DNA of 64,000 nt from Hymenobacter sp. BT730 (GTDB lineage Bacteria; Bacteroidota; Bacteroidia; Cytophagales; Hymenobacteraceae). The stretch spans positions 1,426,001-1,490,000 of the forward strand of contig NZ_JAUOFB010000001.1 of assembly GCF_030542105.1 (NCBI RefSeq), in the 5' to 3' direction. The translations under genes and the position numbers were made by a program. The notes under the pieces are model-generated. The model made no database searches. It was not told the DNA's origin and saw only the letters and a program-made list of their open reading frames with translations. Of the stretch, positions 44,956 through 55,264 are shown in pieces (positions within the stretch are counted from its first letter, which is position 1; the number at the start of each line of letters is the position of its first letter).

Positions 44956-47900
44956 ATGCAAGAGTCGCCTAAGTACTGGAAGGGAATTGAGGAACTGGAG
45001 AACTCGCCGGAGTTCGTGAAGGATGCCTTCACGGAGTTTGCAGACTTTCTGCCGGTGAAGGAATCCTTTGGCTCTTCCGACGCCACGGTTGCCCCGCGCC
45101 GCGACTTCCTCAAGCTAATGGGCTTCGGCATTGCCGCTGCCACCCTGGCCAGCTGCGAGACGCCCGTCCGGAAAGCCATTCCTTACCTGAATAAGCCCCA
45201 GGAAGTAGATCCAGGCATTGCCAACTTCTACGCCTCTACCTATTTCACGGGTCAGGATTATAACAGTGTGCTGGTGAAAACCCGTGAGGGCCGTCCAATT
45301 AAATTGGAAGGCAACCCGGAGTCGCCCATCACGCGTGGTGGCCTGTCGGCCCGGGCTCAGGCCTCGGTGCTGAGCCTCTACGATGGTGGCCGCCTGCAGA
45401 ACTTCGCCATTAAAGGCCAGAAAGCTGAAAAGGACCGGGTAGACCAGGAAATCCGGACTGCACTGGCTTCCACGACCGGCAAAATTGCCATCGTGTCGCC
45501 TACCATTATCAGCCCTTCTACCAAAAAGGTAATTGCTGAGTTTGCCTCGCGTTACCCCAACACGGAGCACGTGATGTACGATGCCAACTCGGCATCGGGC
45601 CTGCTGCGCGCCAACGGTGGTGTAGTACCGGCTTATGACTTCAGCAAAGCCGATGTGATTGTAAGCCTAGGCGCCGACTTCCTCGGTACCTGGCTCTCGC
45701 CGGTGGAATATGCCCGCCAGTACATCACAAACCGAAAAGTATCGAGCGACAAGAAGACCATGTCGCGCCATTTCCAGTTCGAGTCAGCCCTGTCGCTGAC
45801 GGGCTCCAACGCCGACGTACGCGTGCCGTTGAAGCCTTCGGAACTGGGTGCTGCTACCCTGGCTCTTTATAATGAAGTGGTAGGCGGCGGTGCGGCTTCT
45901 TCCTACAACAATGCCCAGCTCAAGAAGGCAGCGGCAGAACTGAAAGCTGCCCGCGGCCGTGGTCTGGTTGTATCCGGCTCCAACGATCCGGCAGTCCAGA
46001 CATTGGTAGCGGCTATCAACAGCAGCCTGGGTTCCGGCGCAGTGGATCTGGCCAACCCTTCGATGATCCGCCAGGGCGACGATGCCCGGATGATGCGTCT
46101 GGTGAATGAGTTGAAAGCCGGCTCGGTTGGCGCCATCATTTTCTACAACGCCAACCCGGTATACGACCATCCGATGGGCGACGTAGTGAAAGCTGCGCTG
46201 CCCAACGTAAAGCTCACTATCTCGCTCAACGACCGTCTTGATGAGACTGGCTCGCTGTGTACTTACGCTGTTCCGGATCATCATTATCTGGAATCGTGGA
46301 ATGACTATGAGCCTAAGCGTGGGTTCCTGAGCCTGGCTCAGCCCGCTATTTCGCCGCTGTTTGCCACCCGTCAGGCGCAGGACTCCCTGCTGACCTGGGC
46401 CGGCAATCCTTCCAGCTACTACAACTACCTCCGCAATCAGTGGAAAGGCCTGCTGGGCGGTAACTTCCAGAAAGGCTGGGATAAAGCCGTACATGATGGC
46501 GTGGCGCTGGGTACAGCCCTAACCGCACCTGCTGCTCCGGTTGCTCCGGCTATGGGCGTGAGCGAAGCTATTTCGGCTATCAATTCAGCTCCTAAAGGCT
46601 CCGGCGTTGAACTGGTTATCTACGAAAAAGTTGGTATCGGCAATGGCGCTGAGGCTAACAACCCGTGGCTACAGGAACTGCCAGACCCCGTATCGAAAGC
46701 TACCTGGGGGAACTACGTAGCAGTTCCGCGCGCTATGGCTGTGGCCCAGAAGTGGGAGCAGGGCGACGTGGTGAAAGTAACCGCAAACGGTAAGTCCGTG
46801 GAGCTACCCGTGCTGATTCAGCCCGGTCAGGCTGCCGGTACGGTAAGCATTGCGTTGGGCTATGGCCGCCAGCTGGCAGGCAAAGTGGGCAATAACGTTG
46901 GCGCCAACGTATTCCCGATGGCCACGGTGCGCAACGGTGTGGTTAACTACGCCAACAACGTAACGCTGGAAAAAACCGATGCCAAGTCGCCAATTGCCCA
47001 GACGCAGACGCACCACACCATCATGGACCGCAAGCCGGTGGTGCAGGAGTCGACGCTGAAGCAGTATATCGAAAACCCCAAAGAGGTTACTGAGTACGAG
47101 AAGATTTCGACTCCGGATGGTCTTGAAGCGCCTGCCAAAGTATCTCTGTGGCAGGACTACGAATACAAGAACCACCACTGGGGTATGGCCATCGACCTGA
47201 ACTCTTGCATTGGCTGTGGCTCGTGCGTGATTGGGTGCCAGGCTGAAAACAACGTAGCCGTAGTAGGCAAGCAGGAGGTTATCAACCGCCGCGAGATGCA
47301 CTGGATGCGCATTGACCGCTACTATAGCTCCGACGCACATAAGTCAGACTTCGATACCAAAGGCAAGCTGGATACATATGCAGCCATGGAAGACCCCTCC
47401 GAGAATCCCTCGGTAATCTTCCAGCCCATGCTGTGCCAGCACTGCAACCACGCTCCCTGCGAAACGGTATGCCCGGTACTGGCTACTACGCACAGTTCGG
47501 AAGGTCTCAACCAGATGACCTACAACCGCTGTGTGGGTACCCGCTATTGCGCGAACAACTGCCCTTACAAAGTGCGTCGATTTAACTGGTTCTCTTATAC
47601 TTCCAACGAGAAGTTTGAGGCGGTAAACGGGCACATGTTTACGGACCTGGGCCGTATGGTGCTGAACCCGGACGTGACGGTACGCGCCCGTGGTGTGATG
47701 GAGAAGTGCTCTTTCTGCGTACAGCGGATTCAGCTCGGCAAACTGGAAGCTAAGAAACAAAAGCGTCGTCCGCAGGATGGCGAGGTTGTGACGGCTTGCG
47801 CCCAGTCTTGCCCCACACAGGCCATTGTATTCGGTGATATGCGTGATGCGGACTCGCGGATTGGTAAGCTGCTGCGTCGTGAAGACGGTGAGCGTGCCTT

Positions 47901-47988
47901 CCACGTACTGGACGCCATCAACGTACAGCCGAATATTACCTACCTGACCAAGATTCGCAACACGGAGAAGTCAGAGTTTAACGCCTAG
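44956..47988 (+). CDS. actB: Alternative complex III subunit B, iron-sulfur protein
   Basis: A 1010-residue protein from ATG 44956. A twin-arginine motif (RRDFLKLMG, 48-56) is followed by a lipobox-like LASC (C67), so export by Tat with a lipid anchor is likely. Residues ~70-740 resemble a molybdopterin oxidoreductase that in this family binds no cofactor. From ~750 come ferredoxin motifs: CIGCGSCVIGC, CQHCNHAPCETVCPV, CVGTRYCANNCPYKVRRFN and CAQSCPTQA, giving three 4Fe-4S clusters and a 3Fe-4S-type site. It carries electrons between the quinol site and ActA. Confidence 0.96.
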   Translation: MQESPKYWKGIEELENSPEFVKDAFTEFADFLPVKESFGSSDATVAPRRDFLKLMGFGIAAATLASCETPVRKAIPYLNKPQEVDPGIANFYASTYFTGQDYNSVLVKTREGRPIKLEGNPESPITRGGLSARAQASVLSLYDGGRLQNFAIKGQKAEKDRVDQEIRTALASTTGKIAIVSPTIISPSTKKVIAEFASRYPNTEHVMYDANSASGLLRANGGVVPAYDFSKADVIVSLGADFLGTWLSPVEYARQYITNRKVSSDKKTMSRHFQFESALSLTGSNADVRVPLKPSELGAATLALYNEVVGGGAASSYNNAQLKKAAAELKAARGRGLVVSGSNDPAVQTLVAAINSSLGSGAVDLANPSMIRQGDDARMMRLVNELKAGSVGAIIFYNANPVYDHPMGDVVKAALPNVKLTISLNDRLDETGSLCTYAVPDHHYLESWNDYEPKRGFLSLAQPAISPLFATRQAQDSLLTWAGNPSSYYNYLRNQWKGLLGGNFQKGWDKAVHDGVALGTALTAPAAPVAPAMGVSEAISAINSAPKGSGVELVIYEKVGIGNGAEANNPWLQELPDPVSKATWGNYVAVPRAMAVAQKWEQGDVVKVTANGKSVELPVLIQPGQAAGTVSIALGYGRQLAGKVGNNVGANVFPMATVRNGVVNYANNVTLEKTDAKSPIAQTQTHHTIMDRKPVVQESTLKQYIENPKEVTEYEKISTPDGLEAPAKVSLWQDYEYKNHHWGMAIDLNSCIGCGSCVIGCQAENNVAVVGKQEVINRREMHWMRIDRYYSSDAHKSDFDTKGKLDTYAAMEDPSENPSVIFQPMLCQHCNHAPCETVCPVLATTHSSEGLNQMTYNRCVGTRYCANNCPYKVRRFNWFSYTSNEKFEAVNGHMFTDLGRMVLNPDVTVRARGVMEKCSFCVQRIQLGKLEAKKQKRRPQDGEVVTACAQSCPTQAIVFGDMRDADSRIGKLLRREDGERAFHVLDAINVQPNITYLTKIRNTEKSEFNA

Positions 47989-48059
47989 AAATGAGCTCCT
48001 GGGGAGCAGGATGGCTTCCAGCCCAATTGCTTCTCCATTACTAATTTAAGTCCAAAACT

Positions 48060-49517
48060 ATGCAGCACGTATCGCCTGTACGGGAGCCGCTCGTAACCGG
48101 GGGGAAATCGTACCACGACGTCACCCAGGACGTGTGCCGCCAGGTAGAAGCCAAGCCGAATATTCGGTGGATGGCGGCCCTGAGCGTTGCCCTCTTTTTC
48201 CTCGGTATCTTCTTCTACTCCGTTTATCGTACGTTGTGGTACGGCATCGGGGAGTGGGGGCTGAACAAAACCATTGGCTGGGCCTGGGATATCACCAACT
48301 TCGTATGGTGGGTAGGTATTGGTCACGCCGGCACCCTGATTTCGGCAGTACTGCTGCTGTTCCGTCAGAAATGGCGGACCTCTATTAACCGTGCTGCGGA
48401 GGCTATGACGATTTTCGCCGTAATCTGCGCAGCCATGTTCCCGGTATTGCACATGGGCCGTCCGTGGCTGGCTTACTGGGTGTTCCCGCTGCAAAACACG
48501 TTTGGCTCGCTGTGGGTAAACTTCAACTCCCCACTGCTGTGGGACGTATTCGCCATTTCTACCTACTTCACGGTATCCTTGGTGTTCTGGTACACGGGTC
48601 TGGTGCCAGACTTTGCTACCATCCGTGACCGGGCAAAAGGCCCGATTGCCAAAGTGGCTTACTCGCTGCTGAGTATGGGCTGGAAGGGCTCGGCCAAGCA
48701 CTGGTCGCGCTACGAGACGGTGTCGTTGATTCTGGCTGGTGTTTCTACACCACTAGTACTTTCGGTACACACCATCGTATCCATGGACTTTGCTACCTCG
48801 GTTGTTCCCGGCTGGCATACCACCATCTTCCCACCTTACTTCGTTGCTGGTGCTATCTTCTCCGGCTTCGCCATGGTACTTACGCTGATGCTTATTACCC
48901 GCGTAGTATTTAAGCTGGAAGACTACATTACCCTGGAGCACATTGCCCTCATGAATAAAATCATGATGATTACGGGCTCTATTGTAGGTGTGGCTTATAT
49001 CACGGAGTTCTTCATTGCCTGGTACTCGCAGGTAGAATTCGAACAGTACGCCTTCATTAACCGCGCTACTGGTCCTTACTGGTGGGCTTATGCGGCTATG
49101 ATGACCTGCAACGTAATTACGCCTCAGCTGGTGTGGATTCGTCGGGTACGCTACAGCATCCCCGCCACCTTCGTGCTGTCTATCATCGTGAACATCGGTA
49201 TGTGGTTCGAGCGTTTCGTGATTATCGTAACCTCCCTGCACCGCGACTACCTGCCCTCCAGCTGGGCTATGTTCTCGCCTACCATCATTGATATCGGTAT
49301 CTATGTAGGTACGCTGGGTCTGTTCTTTACCCTATTCCTGCTCTTCGCCAAGTTCTTCCCCGTGATTAACATGGCTGAAGTGAAATCGGTACTGAAATAC
49401 ACCGTGGACAACGGGCCGACTTATACCGGTGTTGATCCGCACCATGCTCACGCTCACCAACCCGCCACCCACGGGGTTCCGGCATCGGCTCCTGTAAACT
49501 ATAATAAGCATGACTAA
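48060..49517 (+). CDS. actC: Alternative complex III subunit C, NrfD-like quinol-binding protein
   Basis: A 485-residue membrane protein of the NrfD/PsrC family with about ten helices. The segment [20 protein letters not shown] and the [13 protein letters not shown] block line the quinol site in this family. It oxidises menaquinol at the periplasmic side and gives electrons to ActB. The C-terminal tail is His-rich ([13 protein letters not shown]). It overlaps actD by 8 bases, so translation is probably coupled. Confidence 0.95.
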   Translation: MQHVSPVREPLVTGGKSYHDVTQDVCRQVEAKPNIRWMAALSVALFFLGIFFYSVYRTLWYGIGEWGLNKTIGWAWDITNFVWWVGIGHAGTLISAVLLLFRQKWRTSINRAAEAMTIFAVICAAMFPVLHMGRPWLAYWVFPLQNTFGSLWVNFNSPLLWDVFAISTYFTVSLVFWYTGLVPDFATIRDRAKGPIAKVAYSLLSMGWKGSAKHWSRYETVSLILAGVSTPLVLSVHTIVSMDFATSVVPGWHTTIFPPYFVAGAIFSGFAMVLTLMLITRVVFKLEDYITLEHIALMNKIMMITGSIVGVAYITEFFIAWYSQVEFEQYAFINRATGPYWWAYAAMMTCNVITPQLVWIRRVRYSIPATFVLSIIVNIGMWFERFVIIVTSLHRDYLPSSWAMFSPTIIDIGIYVGTLGLFFTLFLLFAKFFPVINMAEVKSVLKYTVDNGPTYTGVDPHHAHAHQPATHGVPASAPVNYNKHD

Positions 49518-50034
49518 GCGCTTCGCCCTCGGTGTCTTCGAAGACGAAGACGTGCTGCTGCACGCCGTTGAAAACATACGTGCAGCCGGCGTTAAGATTT
49601 ACGAAGTTTTCACGCCGTTCCCCATTCACGGCATAGACGATGCGCTTGGCATCGAACGTTCACGTCTTCCCATCGCCGCCTTCTTTTATGGCTTAACGGG
49701 TTTGGCATTTGCGCTGTGGCTCCAGATTTACACGCTGGGCGTTGACTGGCCAATGATCATTGGTGGTAAGCCGCACATTGCGCTGCCTGCCTTCATTCCT
49801 GTATCCTTCGAGCTGACAGTGTTTTTCTGCTGCCACGGCATGGTTATTACCTTCTATGCCATCAGCAAGCTGTATCCCCGCTGGAAAACGCCAGTCTTGG
49901 ATGTGCGCTCAACCGATGACAAGTTTGTTGTGGCCATTGAGCTGAAAGACGGTACGGACCTGGGTCATTTGACTCAACTGCTACGTGCCAACGGTGCTTC
50001 GGAAGTGAACGAAAAAGAAATGTCTAAGTTCTAA
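49510..50034 (+). CDS. actD: Alternative complex III subunit D (DUF3341)
   Basis: A 174-residue protein. A cytoplasmic N-terminal domain begins [24 protein letters not shown], then two helices (~57-75 and ~95-118) and a soluble C-terminus. It fits the DUF3341 family, the ActD subunit packed against ActC. It overlaps actC by 8 bases and actE by 1 (TAATG). Confidence 0.94.
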   Translation: MTKRFALGVFEDEDVLLHAVENIRAAGVKIYEVFTPFPIHGIDDALGIERSRLPIAAFFYGLTGLAFALWLQIYTLGVDWPMIIGGKPHIALPAFIPVSFELTVFFCCHGMVITFYAISKLYPRWKTPVLDVRSTDDKFVVAIELKDGTDLGHLTQLLRANGASEVNEKEMSKF

Positions 50035-50777
50035 TGACGCATTCGCTGAAACTAACTCTGCAGGCGTCGGCATTGCTGTTCGCCGCGGTGGCTTCCACCG
50101 CCTGTAATCGGGCCGATGATCCGGGCATTGAGTATGCGCCGCAGATGTACGAGTCCATTCCGTACGATCCACTCCGCCAGGTTAACGCCAATACAGTTAA
50201 CCCAATGGGGCTGAATGAGCGCACCCCGGTGGTGGGCACCGTTCCCCGTGGCAAGCTGAACTACTACGACCATATCGGCAAAGACAGTGTGTCTATTGCT
50301 GAAAAGACGCTGAAGAACCCCTACGCCTATACCAAGGCTAATCTGGAAGAAGGCAAGGTGCTATACCTGCGCAACTGCCAGCATTGCCATGGTGAACAGG
50401 GCGACGGTCAGGGCCTGGTAGGAGCGAAGTTCAAGGGTGTGCCGAGCTATTCGACTGGTGCATACAAGACCATGAACGAAGGCCACGTGTACCATGTAAT
50501 TGAGTGGGGCAAAGGCCGCATGATGCCACATGGCTCACAGGTGAATCCAGAGGAGCGCTGGAAAATTGCTATGTACGTCCGCGTACTGCAGCAAGGAAAA
50601 GGCCCCGATGGACTGGCGGACATGGTAAAATCCGGAAGCGCTTCCGCTAACGTTCCTACCGCCGACTCGCCCATGAACTCCGGTGATATGAACGAGAATA
50701 TGACCCAGGCGGGCTCCCGTAAGGCATCGATAACGCCCGGTCAGGGTGATACTGCAACTAACGGCAAGGCTAACTAA
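50034..50777 (+). CDS. actE: Alternative complex III subunit E, monoheme cytochrome c lipoprotein
   Basis: A 247-residue lipoprotein with a lipobox ending at C24 (ASTAC). A cytochrome c domain carries CQHCH at 115-119, a following GEQGDG loop and a Met candidate in GRMMPHG near 160. The C-terminal ~50 residues are low-complexity. It starts at ATG 50034 inside the actD stop and precedes actF by 6 bases. ActE sits on the periplasmic face and probably shuttles electrons from ActA. Confidence 0.94.
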   Translation: MTHSLKLTLQASALLFAAVASTACNRADDPGIEYAPQMYESIPYDPLRQVNANTVNPMGLNERTPVVGTVPRGKLNYYDHIGKDSVSIAEKTLKNPYAYTKANLEEGKVLYLRNCQHCHGEQGDGQGLVGAKFKGVPSYSTGAYKTMNEGHVYHVIEWGKGRMMPHGSQVNPEERWKIAMYVRVLQQGKGPDGLADMVKSGSASANVPTADSPMNSGDMNENMTQAGSRKASITPGQGDTATNGKAN

Positions 50778-50783
50778 TCCACT

Positions 50784-52088
50784 ATGGCAACTCTGACGCA
50801 TCACGAAAGCGCCACGGCTGAATACCTGGAGGTGTCGCCGCGCACGAATAGAAAGTTTATCATGATCTTGGTAGCAGGCGTTGTCCTGTTGGCTATTGGT
50901 CTGATTATGTCCGCCATGGGCATTGGGGCACACCACGAAGCTGCAGGTGCTGCTGCGCACGGCGCGGAGCATGCCCAGGCGGAAGGTTCACCCATTTGGC
51001 TAAAGCGGCTTCTGGTCAGCTTGTGGCACAACAACGTATTCTTTGTGGGTGTATCCACTATTGGAACGTTCTTCGTGGCCCTGCAATACGTAGCCTACGC
51101 TGGCTGGTCCGTATTGATCAAGCGTATCAACGAAGCCATGAGTGCCTGGATTCTTCCCGGTGCTATCATTATGCTGGTGGTGTTTTTCCTGGGTCGTCAT
51201 GACCTGTTCCACTGGACGCACGAAGGCATCATGGATCCTAAATCGGAGCACTACGATGCTATTATTGCTGGGAAGAGCGGTTTCCTGAACACGCCTTTCT
51301 ATATAATTCGCACAGTACTGTACCTGGGTATCTGGTGGTTTTTCTCCCAGCGCCTGCGTAAGCTGTCTTTAGAAGAAGACCTCAACGGTGGCACCGAGTA
51401 TTTCCACAAGAGCATCAATGTAGCCGCCCTGTTCCTGGTACTGTATGCAGTGTCCTCGTCCATGTCGGCTTGGGACTGGGTAATGTCAGTGGACGTTCAC
51501 TGGTTCAGCACAATGTTCGGCTGGTATGTATTCGCTTCCTGGTGGGTGACGGGTATTGCTGCCACGACGCTCACGGCTATTTACCTTAAGCAAGCCGGCT
51601 ATCTGAAATTTTTGAATGCCAGCCATTTGCATGATTTGGGTAAGTTCATCTTCGGCTTCAGCATCTTCTGGACTTATGTATGGTTCTCCCAGTTCATGCT
51701 GATCTGGTACGCTAACCTTCCTGAAGAAGCAGTGTACTACAACCAGCGACTGGGCGGATTCAATGGTCAGTATACCTGGATTTTCTTCTTCAACCTGCTC
51801 ATCAACTTCGCTTTCCCTTTCCTGGTTCTGATGACCCGGGATGCCAAGCGTCAGATGATCATGCTGAAAATCGTCTGCATTGCCGTTATCATCGGTCACT
51901 GGTCGGACTTCTATCTGATGTTCATGCCAGCTACTATGAAGGCGGACAACGGGTTTATCATTGAGATTGGCGTGGCCCTGATTTTCCTGGGTGCCTTCCT
52001 GATCCTATTTACCAAGCGTTTGTCACAAGCTTCGCTGGTTCCGGTACATCACCCGTTCCTGGACGAAAGCGTACACCATACCACCTAA
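50784..52088 (+). CDS. actF: Alternative complex III subunit F, NrfD-like protein
   Basis: A 434-residue membrane protein with about ten helices, the second NrfD-like subunit of the complex and a paralogue of ActC. Landmarks are LFHWTHEGIMDP, ISAWDWVMSVDVHWFSTMFGWY-like segments and HDLGKFIFGFSIFWTYVWFSQF. The N-terminal loop (GAHHEAAGAAAHGAEHAQ) and the C-terminus (VPVHHPFLDESVHHTT) are His-rich. It follows actE by 6 bases; a dyad separates it from coxB. Confidence 0.94.
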   Translation: MATLTHHESATAEYLEVSPRTNRKFIMILVAGVVLLAIGLIMSAMGIGAHHEAAGAAAHGAEHAQAEGSPIWLKRLLVSLWHNNVFFVGVSTIGTFFVALQYVAYAGWSVLIKRINEAMSAWILPGAIIMLVVFFLGRHDLFHWTHEGIMDPKSEHYDAIIAGKSGFLNTPFYIIRTVLYLGIWWFFSQRLRKLSLEEDLNGGTEYFHKSINVAALFLVLYAVSSSMSAWDWVMSVDVHWFSTMFGWYVFASWWVTGIAATTLTAIYLKQAGYLKFLNASHLHDLGKFIFGFSIFWTYVWFSQFMLIWYANLPEEAVYYNQRLGGFNGQYTWIFFFNLLINFAFPFLVLMTRDAKRQMIMLKIVCIAVIIGHWSDFYLMFMPATMKADNGFIIEIGVALIFLGAFLILFTKRLSQASLVPVHHPFLDESVHHTT

Positions 52089-52093
52089 TTCTG

Positions 52094-52146
52094 AACAGCT
52101 GGGAGTTAGAAGCCACGGATTTTCCGGCTTCTAACTCCCAGCTGTT
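52094..52146 (+). repeat. 21-bp perfect dyad between actF and coxB
   Basis: Arms aacagctgggagttagaagcc (52094-52114) and its exact complement (52126-52146) enclose an 11-base loop. A third part-copy, agcttctaactcct, follows at 52147-52160. There is no U-tract. Confidence 0.7.
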
Positions 52147-52166
52147 AGCTTCTAACTCCTTAAACC

Positions 52167-53234
52167 ATGACAGTTCTTGGTATTCTGCTGGTACTGGTGT
52201 TGCTGTTGGTCGTGTTCGGCCTGCTGTTCCGCCTCCAGATCCTGACCTCTATTTTCTCGGGAAGCTTTGTGCGCGATGTGGGCATGAGCAACCGTGTGAA
52301 TGGTATTCTGATGATTCTTTTCCTGGTACTGGGTGGTGCGGCCTTTGCGTGGTCGTTCATTGACAGCTTCGATAAGATGAATCCGCCCATTGCCTCGGTA
52401 CACGGTCATGCTACCGAGCGCATGTTCTGGACCACGATGATCATTCTGGGTATCGTGTTCGTGATTACGCAGGTTGCGCTGTTTGTGTACTCCTACAAGT
52501 ACCAGCACAAAGAAGGCCGTCGTGCTTTCTTCTTCCCGCACAATAACAAGATTGAAATCATCTGGACGCTGATTCCGGCCATTGTAATGGCAGGTCTGGT
52601 ATTTGCCGGCTGGAAAGAGTGGTCTAAAATCACAGGTCCTGCTCCTAAAGATTCCGTAGTACTGGAAGTAATGGGCAAGCAGTTCAACTGGCTGGTGCGC
52701 TACCCCGGCCGCGACCAGAAACTGGGTGTGGTGAATTACCGTCTGATTGACGCTACCAACGAGTTTGGTTTCGATCTGAATGACAATGCTAGCCTGGATG
52801 ACTTTGTAGCTGGTGAAATTCACGTGCCTAAAGGCCACCCTGTACTGCTAAAGATTCGCTCCCGCGACGTACTGCATGCTGTATATATGCCGCACTTCCG
52901 CGTGCAGATGTACGCAGTACCCGGTATGCCTACTAAATTCTGGTTTACGCCTACCAAAACCACGGATGAGATGCGTGCCCAACTGGGTAATCCCGCTTTC
53001 AACTATGAGCTGGCCTGCAACCAGATTTGCGGCCGTGGTCACTTCGCTATGAAACTGGCCATCATTGTAGATGAACCAGATGACTATGTAGCGTGGTTTG
53101 CTAAGCAACAGTCTTTCTCATCTCAGAACCCGGATTTACTGGCTACCTTCAAACAGAAGTCGGGTAATCTGGTTGCTCCAGTAGCTGCTCCGGCGGCCGC
53201 TGCCGTAGTTCCCGCCGCCAAGGCTTCGCTGTAA
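52167..53234 (+). CDS. coxB: Cytochrome c oxidase subunit II
   Basis: A 355-residue subunit with three hydrophobic segments near residues 1-22, 43-65 and 87-108 (one more than usual), then KIEIIWTLIPAIVMAGLVFAGW and a cupredoxin domain. CuA ligands are H237 in DVLHAVYMPH and C284, C288, H292 and M295 in CNQICGRGHFAM; the usual Glu is Gln here, as common in this phylum. It accepts electrons from cytochrome c or directly from the act complex. No fused heme c domain is present. The tail is Ala-rich. Confidence 0.96.
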   Translation: MTVLGILLVLVLLLVVFGLLFRLQILTSIFSGSFVRDVGMSNRVNGILMILFLVLGGAAFAWSFIDSFDKMNPPIASVHGHATERMFWTTMIILGIVFVITQVALFVYSYKYQHKEGRRAFFFPHNNKIEIIWTLIPAIVMAGLVFAGWKEWSKITGPAPKDSVVLEVMGKQFNWLVRYPGRDQKLGVVNYRLIDATNEFGFDLNDNASLDDFVAGEIHVPKGHPVLLKIRSRDVLHAVYMPHFRVQMYAVPGMPTKFWFTPTKTTDEMRAQLGNPAFNYELACNQICGRGHFAMKLAIIVDEPDDYVAWFAKQQSFSSQNPDLLATFKQKSGNLVAPVAAPAAAAVVPAAKASL

Positions 53235-53256
53235 CTTCTTAATCGCACGCTCTTCT

Positions 53257-55116
53257 ATGGCTGCTAATCTTCCTACTCAATCTCAAGTGCAAGGTGGCAT
53301 CGGGGTAACCGAGCCGCATACCGAGCACGATGAGCATCTGCATCATGACGAGCATCATGAGCAAAGCTTTCTAGAGAAATATGTCTTCAGCACTGACCAC
53401 AAGGTTATTGCCAAGCAATTCCTCATCACCGGTATTTTCTGGGCCATTCTGGGTGGTACACTCTCTAGCTTGTTCCGTCTGCAGCTGGGCTGGCCAGAGT
53501 CTACCTTTGAGTGGCTCTCGCCCTTCCTGGGCAAATGGATTGAAGCCGGCAAACTGAACCCCGAGTTCTATCTGGCGCTGGTAACCATGCACGGAACCAT
53601 CATGGTGTTCTTCGTGCTGACGGCTGGTCTGTCGGGTACGTTCTCCAACTTCCTAATTCCACTGCAGATTGGTGCCCGTGACATGGCTTCGGGCTTCATG
53701 AACATGCTTTCGTACTGGTTCTTCTTTGTATCCAGCGTTATCATGTTTATCTCGCTGTTTATTGAAACCGGACCTGCTTCGGCCGGCTGGACAATTTATC
53801 CGCCGCTGAGTGCCCTACCACAGGCTATTCCTGGCTCCGGCCTGGGTCAGACATTGTGGCTGGTGTCCATGGCACTGTTCATTGCATCGCAGCTGCTGGG
53901 TGGTGTAAACTACATTACCACGGTAATCAACCTGCGTACCCGCGGCATGAGCATGAGCAAGCTGCCGCTGACCATCTGGTCGTTCTTCCTGACGGCTATT
54001 CTGGGTCTGCTCTCATTCCCGGTTCTGCTGTCGGCGGCTCTGCTGCTGATCTTCGACCGTTCGTTCGGTACCTCGTTCTTCCTGTCGGATATCTACATTG
54101 CTGGTCAGGCGCTGCATAATGTAGGCGGCTCGCCCGTACTGTTCCAGCACTTGTTCTGGTTCTTGGGTCACCCGGAAGTATATATCGTTATTATGCCTGC
54201 CATGGGCATGGTATCGGAAATTCTGGCTACCAACGCTCGTAAGCCTATCTTCGGCTACCGCGCCATGATTGGCTCGCTGCTGGGTATCTCACTGCTGTCA
54301 TTCGTTGTGTGGGCTCACCACATGTTCGTAACCGGCATGAACCCCTTCCTGGGTTCGGTGTTCATGTTCCTGACGCTGATTATTGCCGTGCCTTCGGCTG
54401 TGAAGACCTTTAACTGGCTGGCTACGCTGTGGCGCGGTAATATCCGCTTTACTGCTGCTATGTTGTTCTCCATTGGCTTTGTGTCGCTGTTTATCTCGGG
54501 TGGTCTGACGGGTATTGTACTCGGTAACGCCGCACTGGATATTCAGATGCACAACACCTACTTTGTGGTAGCTCACTTCCACCTGGTAATGGGTAGCTCG
54601 GCCTTCTTCGGTCTGTTTGCCGGTGTTTACCACTGGTTCCCCAAGATGTTCGGCCGCATGATGGACGAGAAGCTGGGCTATGTACACTTCTGGCTCACGT
54701 TCCTGGGTGTGTATCTGGTGTTCCTGCCCATGCACTACGTAGGTATTGCCGGTTTCCCCCGTCGCTACTACGCCTGGACTGGTTTTGATATGTTCTCGCA
54801 GTTTGCTGACCTGAACCGCTTTATCTCTATTGCGGCAATTCTGGCCTTCTTTGCGCAGTTTATCTTCCTCTTCAACTTCTTCTACAGCATCTTCCGTGGC
54901 CGTCGTGCTACCCAGAACCCCTGGAACTCGACGACACTGGAGTGGACAGCGCCTATCCATCCCGGTCACGGTAACTGGCCTGGTGCTATTCCCGCTGTAT
55001 ACCGCTGGCCCTATGATTATAGCAAGCCCGGTGCTGCTGAGGATTTCATCCCACAAAACATCCCATACTCACAGACGCAGTCTTCCAATCTGCCCTACGA
55101 GCGTGAAATGGAGTAA
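53257..55116 (+). CDS. coxA: Cytochrome c oxidase subunit I, A-type
   Basis: A 619-residue heme-copper oxidase core. WFLGHPEVYIVIMP has the CuB His, the A1-type proton-channel Glu and the Tyr cross-linked to His; HHMFVTGM gives the CuB His pair, and FVVAHFHLVMG supplies the heme a3/a ligands. The segment before it reads MHNTY rather than the usual HDTY. The N-terminal ~35 residues carry seven His in 17 positions (PHTEHDEHLHHDEHHEQ). It reduces O2 to water and pumps protons. A terminator follows, ending the first transcription unit. Confidence 0.97.
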   Translation: MAANLPTQSQVQGGIGVTEPHTEHDEHLHHDEHHEQSFLEKYVFSTDHKVIAKQFLITGIFWAILGGTLSSLFRLQLGWPESTFEWLSPFLGKWIEAGKLNPEFYLALVTMHGTIMVFFVLTAGLSGTFSNFLIPLQIGARDMASGFMNMLSYWFFFVSSVIMFISLFIETGPASAGWTIYPPLSALPQAIPGSGLGQTLWLVSMALFIASQLLGGVNYITTVINLRTRGMSMSKLPLTIWSFFLTAILGLLSFPVLLSAALLLIFDRSFGTSFFLSDIYIAGQALHNVGGSPVLFQHLFWFLGHPEVYIVIMPAMGMVSEILATNARKPIFGYRAMIGSLLGISLLSFVVWAHHMFVTGMNPFLGSVFMFLTLIIAVPSAVKTFNWLATLWRGNIRFTAAMLFSIGFVSLFISGGLTGIVLGNAALDIQMHNTYFVVAHFHLVMGSSAFFGLFAGVYHWFPKMFGRMMDEKLGYVHFWLTFLGVYLVFLPMHYVGIAGFPRRYYAWTGFDMFSQFADLNRFISIAAILAFFAQFIFLFNFFYSIFRGRRATQNPWNSTTLEWTAPIHPGHGNWPGAIPAVYRWPYDYSKPGAAEDFIPQNIPYSQTQSSNLPYEREME

Positions 55117-55140
55117 AGGTCCTCTGGCCTGATTGCCTAG

Positions 55141-55176
55141 AAACGGGCCGCTGTACTTACGGCGGCCCGTTTTTTA
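55141..55176 (+). terminator. Terminator after coxA
   Basis: Arms aaacgggccgc / gcggcccgttt with a 10-base loop followed by six T. Confidence 0.88.
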
Positions 55177-55264
55177 TTGACTTTGGCTGCGTGTCTGCCA
55201 TTTAATTCGGCTGATGTTGTTCCCACAATACGGAAGACTCATCACCCAAAACAGTACCTCGCAT

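Noticed and set aside
45784..46494. A 236-codon minus-strand frame
   Set aside because: It lies inside actB in antisense and shows no family features.
52152..52838. A 228-codon minus-strand frame
   Set aside because: It is antisense to coxB and has no recognisable motif.
54298..55056. A 252-codon minus-strand frame
   Set aside because: It is antisense to coxA and is Gln/His/Arg-rich without structure.
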